From Phoenicibacter congonensis (lineage in GTDB: Bacteria > Actinomycetota > Coriobacteriia > Coriobacteriales > Eggerthellaceae): DNA of 64,000 bases. Under the pieces are notes generated by a model, which saw only the letters and a program-made list of their open reading frames with translations, was not told the DNA's origin and searched no databases. Location: NCBI RefSeq assembly GCF_900169485.1, contig NZ_LT821227.1:620001-684000 (forward strand), given 5' to 3'. The position numbers and the translations under genes were made by a program. How positions within the stretch are numbered: the first letter of the stretch is position 1; every line of letters begins with the position of its first letter. This document shows, piece by piece, positions 58,639-64,000 of the stretch.

Positions 58639-59439
58639 ATGCCTATCGGTCCAGCTAAAATGTCATTATTTGACCACTTAAGCGAGCTTCGTGCGAGGCT
58701 TGTGAGAATAGTTGTTGCATTGTTGGTTGCGATTTGTTTTTTCTACATCGCTTCTCCTACGATGGGACAGATTCTACTTTGGCCAGTTAGAGATTTTTTG
58801 CCGACAAGCGATTCGGGTGCGGTAATGTTAAACGCCCTTGATCCTTTCGAGGCTTTTACAACGCGTTTGACAATCACACTTTTCTTCTCAGTCATTGGAA
58901 CATCGCCTGTAACAATTTGGCAAATTCTGGCTTTCTTTTTGCCTGCCTTAAAGCCTAATGAGCGCAAATGGTTTATGCCAACTTTTATTGCTGCATGCGC
59001 CTTGTTCATTTTTGGAGTTGTGTTTTGCTATTGTGTTATCTTGAATGCAGCATTCGGCTGGCTGACCGACCAATCGTGGGGACTTGGAACGATTGAGCCA
59101 AGGATGTCTACCTACATCTCAATAATCATCAAGTTTCTTCTTTCTTTTGGTGTTGCTTTTGAAATTCCACTCGTGGTTTTCTATCTAGTCATTTTCAACA
59201 TTGTGCCTTACAAAAAAATACGCAGTTCATGGCGCTACATTTATGTAACTCTTCTTGTGATTTGCGCAATGGTCACACCCGACTCTTCTCCAATAACAAT
59301 GCTTTTGATGTTTGGCGCTTTAGTCGTCCTTTATGAAGCAAGTTTGCTTTTAGCGAGAATTGTCTTGAAAAAGAGAATCGAAAAGGAGCAAGAAGAGCTT
59401 GATGAGCTTGACGAAGCAGAGATGAGCATTGCTAGGTGA
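58639..59439 (+). CDS. tatC: Sec-independent translocase protein TatC
   Basis: A 266-aa, six-helix membrane protein and twin-arginine signal receptor. The N-terminal MSLFDHLSELRARL is the diagnostic TatC motif, and the first periplasmic loop and the FEIPLVVFYLV helix are typical. It folds exported cofactor-containing enzymes across the membrane with TatB/A. It ends in TGA, evidence that TGA is a stop codon in this genome. hypA follows 19 bases later. Confidence 0.95.
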   Translation: MPIGPAKMSLFDHLSELRARLVRIVVALLVAICFFYIASPTMGQILLWPVRDFLPTSDSGAVMLNALDPFEAFTTRLTITLFFSVIGTSPVTIWQILAFFLPALKPNERKWFMPTFIAACALFIFGVVFCYCVILNAAFGWLTDQSWGLGTIEPRMSTYISIIIKFLLSFGVAFEIPLVVFYLVIFNIVPYKKIRSSWRYIYVTLLVICAMVTPDSSPITMLLMFGALVVLYEASLLLARIVLKKRIEKEQEELDELDEAEMSIAR

Positions 59440-59458
59440 TGTGAGGTTGCGCTAGCTC

Positions 59459-59809
59459 ATGCACGAACTTTCTATTGTTACAAACGTTTTAGACACTGCA
59501 GTTAGCCACGCTAAACAACAGCATGCCTCAAGGCTTCTTGGCGTTAATTTGCGAATTGGCGAATATAAAGAAGTCGTTGATGATGCACTACAGTTCTCTT
59601 TTAGAATTCTTGCCGACGATAATGAATTCACCAATGGTGCAAAGCTGAATGTTGAATATGTGAAGCCTTCTTCGATTTGTCCTGATTGTGGGCATGAATG
59701 GGAGCATGACATGTTTCATCGCAAGTGTCCAGAATGCGGATGCGATTGGACAATTCTGGTTCACGGAAGCGAATTGGAAATCTCTTCTATTGAGATTGAA
59801 GAAGAATAA
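59459..59809 (+). CDS. hypA: hydrogenase nickel-insertion protein HypA
   Basis: A 116-aa metallochaperone. The N-terminal MHE holds the nickel-binding His2 and Glu3. Two C-x2-C pairs (C74/C77 and C90/C93) form the structural zinc site. It delivers Ni to [NiFe]-hydrogenase or urease maturation. No other hyp or hydrogenase gene is visible nearby. The link to tat is reasonable because many hydrogenases are Tat substrates. Confidence 0.95.
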   Translation: MHELSIVTNVLDTAVSHAKQQHASRLLGVNLRIGEYKEVVDDALQFSFRILADDNEFTNGAKLNVEYVKPSSICPDCGHEWEHDMFHRKCPECGCDWTILVHGSELEISSIEIEEE

Positions 59810-60008
59810 TTAGAAGTATAATTCTAGTTTCTATAAATCATCATGAATTTTTTTCGAATTCCAACATGCAATCCTAATTTATCCTTTTTTTATGGTTGTG
59901 GAATTCAAAGCAGCAACATGAACTTTTTGTTTTTTTAAATGCCCAAATGAACAAAGTGATTTGTTCTTAATTACATCTCTTCCAAAAAGGCAACAAAGAT
60001 TTTCATAA

Positions 60009-60033
60009 AAAAGCCCATTTCTGGGCTTTTGTT
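60009..60033. terminator. bidirectional terminator between hypA and asd
   Basis: AAAAGCCCA (60009-60017), loop TTTC, TGGGCTTTT (60022-60030). T runs on both strands let it serve asd, whose stop is at 60052, and probably hypA. The remaining 59810-60008 is AT-rich with no recognisable feature. Confidence 0.85.
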
Positions 60034-60051
60034 TTTATATCTTAAAAATCA

Positions 60052-61074
60052 CTAAATCAGATGTTGCGCTATTTTAACTGCGTTTGTTGCAGCGCCAATT
60101 CGAATTTGGTCTCCTGTGCACCAAAGCGCAAGTGATTTGTTTGGTTCAAATGCAGAAATGTCTTCGCGAATTCTGCCAACAAAAACGAGATCTTGGTCTG
60201 AAGTGTATAGTGGCATTGGGTAGCGTTTCTTTGGGTCATCGTTTCTGACATCGTCAATCAACTTAACACCTTTTGCGTCTGCAAGAATGTCGCGTGCCAT
60301 GTCAGGTGTCATCTCGTTTTCAAATTCAACGGTGATTGATTCTGAATGAGAACGAGCTATTGGAACACGCACGCAGGTGCAATTAACACGAAGGTTTTCG
60401 TGGTGCAAAATTTTTCTTCCTTCGTTTTGCATTTTCATTTCTTCTGACGTGTAGAAGTTATCACCAATGCCACCAATGTCGGGGATGAGGTTCATTGCTA
60501 GTTGATCAACAAAAGCTTTTGGTTCAGGGACGTCACTTCCTTGCGCGATTGCTTTTTGTTGTGTCAGAAGTTCGGTGATTCCCGGCATGCCTGCACCAGA
60601 AGCGGCTTGGTAGGTGCTAACAATCATCCTTTTGATTGTTGCTTGCTTGTGCAGTGGGGCAACCGCCAAAAGTGCGATGATTGTTGCGCAATTCGGGTTG
60701 GCAATGATGCCATTGTTTTGTTCAATATCTTGTGGGTTTACTTCAGCCACAACAAGCGGTACATCTTTGTCAAGGCGATATGCTGAAGAGTTGTCAACGA
60801 CAACCGCTCCTGCTTTCACAGCTTTTGGAATCCAAATTTTTGCGATGTTGTTTTCAACTGCGCTCAATACGATGTCAACATCATCAAAGCATCCGTCTTT
60901 TGCTTCTTGCAGAGCAATGTCTTCTCCCAAAAATTTTGCAGTTTTTCCAACTGAGCTTTTACTTGCGATAAGTTTCAGGCTTGCAATGGGAAAACTTGCC
61001 TCTTCAAGGCATTGAATCATTTGTTGGCCAACTGCGCCAGTTGCTCCAAGAACACAAACGTTTTTAGCAGTCAT
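60052..61074 (-). CDS. asd: aspartate-semialdehyde dehydrogenase
   Basis: Reduces aspartyl phosphate to aspartate semialdehyde for lysine, diaminopimelate, threonine and methionine. The 340-aa product has the NADP-binding VLGATGAVGQQM, the nucleophile C129 in NPNCATI, the YQAASGAGMPGI segment and the catalytic histidine in VPIARSHSES. It is the last gene of the minus-strand hom-lysC-asd operon, 3 bases after lysC. Confidence 0.96.
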   Translation of the reverse strand: MTAKNVCVLGATGAVGQQMIQCLEEASFPIASLKLIASKSSVGKTAKFLGEDIALQEAKDGCFDDVDIVLSAVENNIAKIWIPKAVKAGAVVVDNSSAYRLDKDVPLVVAEVNPQDIEQNNGIIANPNCATIIALLAVAPLHKQATIKRMIVSTYQAASGAGMPGITELLTQQKAIAQGSDVPEPKAFVDQLAMNLIPDIGGIGDNFYTSEEMKMQNEGRKILHHENLRVNCTCVRVPIARSHSESITVEFENEMTPDMARDILADAKGVKLIDDVRNDDPKKRYPMPLYTSDQDLVFVGRIREDISAFEPNKSLALWCTGDQIRIGAATNAVKIAQHLI

Positions 61075-61077
61075 TTT

Positions 61078-62403
61078 TTACTCCGAACTAGTTTCGTTTA
61101 CAAATGCATCATAGATAACTTGAACGCATCTCTCGAAGTCTCTATTTTCAACTCCGATCACAATCGTTCGTTCCTGCGAGGACTGAGAAATCATGCGAAC
61201 GTTGATTTTTGCATCGCCAACGACACCCAACAACTTGCCTGATGTGCCTATTTTCGATGGCATGTTTCTTCCTACGACAGAAATTAGAGCTAGATTCTCG
61301 TTGATTTCAATCTTGTCAGGTTCAAGTTCCTTTTTAATGTCTGCAACGATTGAATAAATGCTGTCTTTAACATCTTTTGCATTTACGACAACAGAGAAAC
61401 TGTCGATGCCAGTTGGTATGTGTTCGATGCTTACTCCATATTTTTCAAAAGTTGAAAGCACTGAGCGAAGGAAACCAACTGAATTTGCGAGTTTTGTTTT
61501 CGTGATGTAGACACTCAAGAAGTCTTTTTTCCCAGCAATGCCGGTTACAAGAGGGTCAGTGGGGTCTGGTTCCCACAATTCTCTGATGATTGTTCCTTCT
61601 GCCTCGGGTTCATTCGTGTTTTTAATTTGAATTGGGATATTTTTTTCGCGAACAGGGAAGATTGCTTCTTCATGTAATACACTAGCCCCCATGTAGGAAA
61701 GCTCTTGCATTTCGTCAAAAGTAATCTTTTTGATTGTTCTGGGGTTTTCTACAATGCTTGGATCGGCACTCAAAAAACCCGAAACATCGGTCCAGTTTTC
61801 ATAAAGGTCGGCATCAAGTGCGCTTGCCATCAAAGAACCAGTGATGTCACCGCCACCACGGTCGAGCAGCTTAATGTGTCCATCGGTTGTTCCGCCATAA
61901 AAACCAGGCATCACGAAGTGGTCATATTTCTTAACAACCTCGCGAATTGCTTCGTTGGTTGCTTCTAGATTCAGCGTCCCATCATGGTGAAAGATGATAG
62001 CTTCTGCTGCGTCGAGATATTCAAATCCCAAATATTCTGCCATGAGATGAGCGGTTAGCCATTCTCCGCGGGAAATGATGTAGGGCGCAGAATCTGTTGG
62101 AATCGTCTGACGAAGTAGGTAAAACTTTTCCTCGACTGGATATTTGAGTCCAAGATTGTTTTTAATCTCAAGATAGCGACTTTCAATGTCGTCTAACAAT
62201 GCAGAATAGTCAACATGATAGTCGCGATGTGCAACAACTAGGCACAACAAATCTGTAACTTTGTTGTCGCCCTTAAAACGGCGGCCTGAAGCACTCACGC
62301 AAACGAATTTGCGTCCTTCATCAGATTCGATGATTTTCTTGATTTTTTTAAACTGTTCGGAGTTTGCTGTGGAACTTCCTCCGAATTTTGTAATTTTCAG
62401 CAT
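61078..62403 (-). CDS. lysC: aspartate kinase
   Basis: Phosphorylates aspartate, the committed step of the aspartate family. The 441-aa monofunctional enzyme has KFGGSS at residues 5-10, the LLDRGGGDITGSL catalytic segment, and tandem ACT regulatory domains in the last 150 residues (VGFLRSVLSTFEKYGVSIEHI; ISVVGRNMPSKIGTSGKLLGVVGDA), so feedback inhibition is likely. Length fits the long class without homoserine dehydrogenase fusion. It sits between hom and asd on the same strand. Confidence 0.95.
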   Translation of the reverse strand: MLKITKFGGSSTANSEQFKKIKKIIESDEGRKFVCVSASGRRFKGDNKVTDLLCLVVAHRDYHVDYSALLDDIESRYLEIKNNLGLKYPVEEKFYLLRQTIPTDSAPYIISRGEWLTAHLMAEYLGFEYLDAAEAIIFHHDGTLNLEATNEAIREVVKKYDHFVMPGFYGGTTDGHIKLLDRGGGDITGSLMASALDADLYENWTDVSGFLSADPSIVENPRTIKKITFDEMQELSYMGASVLHEEAIFPVREKNIPIQIKNTNEPEAEGTIIRELWEPDPTDPLVTGIAGKKDFLSVYITKTKLANSVGFLRSVLSTFEKYGVSIEHIPTGIDSFSVVVNAKDVKDSIYSIVADIKKELEPDKIEINENLALISVVGRNMPSKIGTSGKLLGVVGDAKINVRMISQSSQERTIVIGVENRDFERCVQVIYDAFVNETSSE

Positions 62404-62441
62404 TTTTTTGTTCGTCCTTTTGGGCAGTCTTTTTGCAAAAA

Positions 62442-63590
62442 TTATACTGTCTTCTGAATGCTGGCCATAAAGCTATTTGGGTCTTCTACCAGCAAATTCT
62501 CGGCGATTTGGTGTGCTTCTGCAGGGTACTTCCCACCAATCTCAAAATAGCCAGGACGAATCATGATTGTTTGGCGTGGAAGAGAGTGCTCTGCTTTTGT
62601 CCTGAACAGATATGTCGATGGCATGATGGTTTCATCAAATTCAAGCTCACGCGACAGGTCATAAACTGGGCGCTTGCCGTCTGCGCAGTCTATGATGTCT
62701 TGCACAATTGCATTTGCAGTTGGTAAAGCACCAGCGCCGGCGCCAAAGAACTTGAGCTCACCGATTGTCTCTCCTGTGAGAGAGACGGTGTTGAAATAGC
62801 CAGGAGTGTTTGCCTCTAGTGTGTTTTCTTCACAAAGCTGTGGTTCGACTGTCACGAAATATTTATCACCCTTAATTTGGCCTCTAGTTAGCATGCGAAC
62901 GCGAAGTCCCAGCTCCTTGAAAACCTCAATGTCTTCAGCTGTCAAATTTCTAATGCCTGATGTTGGGATTTTATCGGTGCAAAGCGTGCTGAAAGCGATG
63001 CTTGCACTAATCATTGATTTTGCTTTAACGTCGTCACCATCGATGTCGGCAGAAGGGTTTGCTTCTGCATATCCTTTTTCTTGCGCAAGTTTGAGGGTTT
63101 CACTAAAATCGGCGTTCTCTTTTTCCATTTTGTCGATGATGAAGTTGGAAGTGCCGTTGATGATTCCAGAAAATTGCGTAATTTGATCGATTCTCTTCAC
63201 GCGCATGAGGTTGTGAATCCAAGGCACACCGCCGCCAGCTGTAGCTTCGAGAAAAAGCCCAACATTGTTGTCATTTGCAGCGTCAACAAACTCTTTCATA
63301 TATTTTGAAACTACTGCTTTATTTGAAGTGACAACATGCTTTCCAGCATTTAGCGCATCAAGAATGAAAGTGTGAGCAGGCTCTATTCCGCCCATTGACT
63401 CAACAACAAGATTGATTGTGTCGTCTTCTGTGATGTCTTCTATTTTGTCAGTAAAGCGATCGTCGCCTTCGCGAAAAATTTTATCGAGAATTCGAGTGAC
63501 TTTTAAATTTGAGCCTTTATCCATTCGATTGTCGATAATCTCCACTACGCCACCACCGACGGTGCCGCATCCCATCACAGCAATGTTCAT
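62442..63590 (-). CDS. hom: homoserine dehydrogenase
   Basis: Reduces aspartate semialdehyde to homoserine. The 382-aa product begins with the nucleotide-binding NIAVMGCGTVGGGVV and contains SNKAVVSKYM, EATAGGGVPWI, GIINGTSNFI and the catalytic ADIDGDDVKAKSM segment. The C-terminal ACT domain of the longer homoserine dehydrogenases appears to be absent, so feedback control may rest on the aspartate kinase. I choose the ATG at 63590, preceded by GGAAAGAG; the in-frame GTG at 63608 has no site. It is the first gene of hom-lysC-asd. Confidence 0.95.
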   Translation of the reverse strand: MNIAVMGCGTVGGGVVEIIDNRMDKGSNLKVTRILDKIFREGDDRFTDKIEDITEDDTINLVVESMGGIEPAHTFILDALNAGKHVVTSNKAVVSKYMKEFVDAANDNNVGLFLEATAGGGVPWIHNLMRVKRIDQITQFSGIINGTSNFIIDKMEKENADFSETLKLAQEKGYAEANPSADIDGDDVKAKSMISASIAFSTLCTDKIPTSGIRNLTAEDIEVFKELGLRVRMLTRGQIKGDKYFVTVEPQLCEENTLEANTPGYFNTVSLTGETIGELKFFGAGAGALPTANAIVQDIIDCADGKRPVYDLSRELEFDETIMPSTYLFRTKAEHSLPRQTIMIRPGYFEIGGKYPAEAHQIAENLLVEDPNSFMASIQKTV

Positions 63591-63702
63591 TATTTTTTCT
63601 CTTTCCACTACGTTTTGAAAGGCTAATAATCCTAATAAATTTTACAGGTTATGCGAGGCTTCCGCCTGCTAATGCGTGTATGTAATATACTTTAATAGCT
63701 TC

Positions 63703-64000
63703 ATGAAACAAAGATTTGACATAAAACGCATGGACGTTGACGGGATTGACGTTGCCTACACTGCAATCGGAAGTGGCGACAAGTTCGCGGTCGTTTGCCA
63801 AGGGTGGGGAACCAGCTTTGGAGTTTATGAAATAATTGCCAATGCGATAACTGATGAATACACAACCATCCTTTTTGACTTTCCTGGTTTTGGGAACACG
63901 AAAGAGCCAAATGAAAGTTGGGATGTTTCGCAATATTCAAGTTTTTTTATTGATTTTCTTGAGGCGCTCGACATTAAAAAAGCTACGCTGATTGGCCATT
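63703..64000 (+). CDS. alpha/beta hydrolase (truncated by window end)
   Basis: An open frame from ATG 63703 to the end of the window (99 codons). The start resembles alpha/beta hydrolases: DGIDVAYTAIGSGDK, an oxyanion-hole-type CQGWGTSFG (usually HGxG), LFDFPGFGNTKEP, and the beginning of the nucleophile elbow LIGH at the edge. It diverges from hom. The substrate is not predictable and the C-terminal half is outside the window. Confidence 0.8.
   Translation, partial: MKQRFDIKRMDVDGIDVAYTAIGSGDKFAVVCQGWGTSFGVYEIIANAITDEYTTILFDFPGFGNTKEPNESWDVSQYSSFFIDFLEALDIKKATLIGH

Overview
This window looks like chromosomal DNA of a moderately low-GC Gram-positive anaerobe. The class Coriobacteriia (Actinomycetota) is my best guess. 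The reasons are a run of very large secreted proteins ending in triple cell-wall-binding-2 (CWB2) modules, BspA-type leucine-rich repeats, InlB-type B repeats, a DUF4430 domain, a surface protein with the C-x-C-G-A-x-F...W-Q-A-H tail, and frequent GTG/TTG starts. Assignment below class level is not supported.

Layout. 1-4940: isoprenoid genes ispD-ispF (minus), then a U32 peptidase/tRNA-hydroxylation protein, a DMT-family transporter and an Mrp/NBP35 ATPase (plus). 4972-5047: one tRNA-Ala(GGC). 5143-21624: a surface-glycan locus. It contains an acyltransferase-3, a PIG-L deacetylase, a minus-strand operon of two GT2 enzymes plus a Wzm/Wzt-type ABC exporter plus an FkbH-like HAD enzyme, then UDP-galactopyranose mutase, a GT4 enzyme, a GT-B/GT2 fusion and UDP-GlcNAc 2-epimerase. 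Inside it are a CWB2 glucosaminidase and a decayed CWB2-amidase remnant. 21714-45746: five giant CWB2 surface proteins (subtilase/transglutaminase, two BspA-type LRR proteins, two Ig-like/SpaA-like proteins), interrupted by a TVP38-type membrane protein and a surface protein broken by an in-frame TGA. 46192-49158: an acyltransferase-3/DUF6020 fusion on the minus strand.

49338-56293: a compact plus-strand accessory locus. It has a sugar-type ABC importer (ATPase, permease, lipoprotein binding protein), a PfkB kinase, one ADP-ribosylglycohydrolase that looks intact, a second one lacking its metal-site aspartates, and a stand-alone CoaC-like flavoprotein. A frameshifted fragment of that flavoprotein gene also lies just upstream of the importer promoter, so the locus has been rearranged. 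Next is an amidohydrolase that has lost two metal-ligand histidines and the catalytic glutamate.

57828-64000: housekeeping genes. A small membrane protein, tatB-like, tatC and hypA are on plus; hom-lysC-asd is an aspartate-family operon on minus; an alpha/beta hydrolase runs off the window end.

The glycan locus and the CWB2 genes probably work together. CWB2 modules are known from Clostridioides difficile to bind an anionic wall polymer, and here the candidate polymer genes adjoin six CWB2 genes. The importer/ARH/kinase cluster is the best candidate for an undescribed system: a proposed route for taking up and cleaving an N- or O-riboside and phosphorylating the released sugar.
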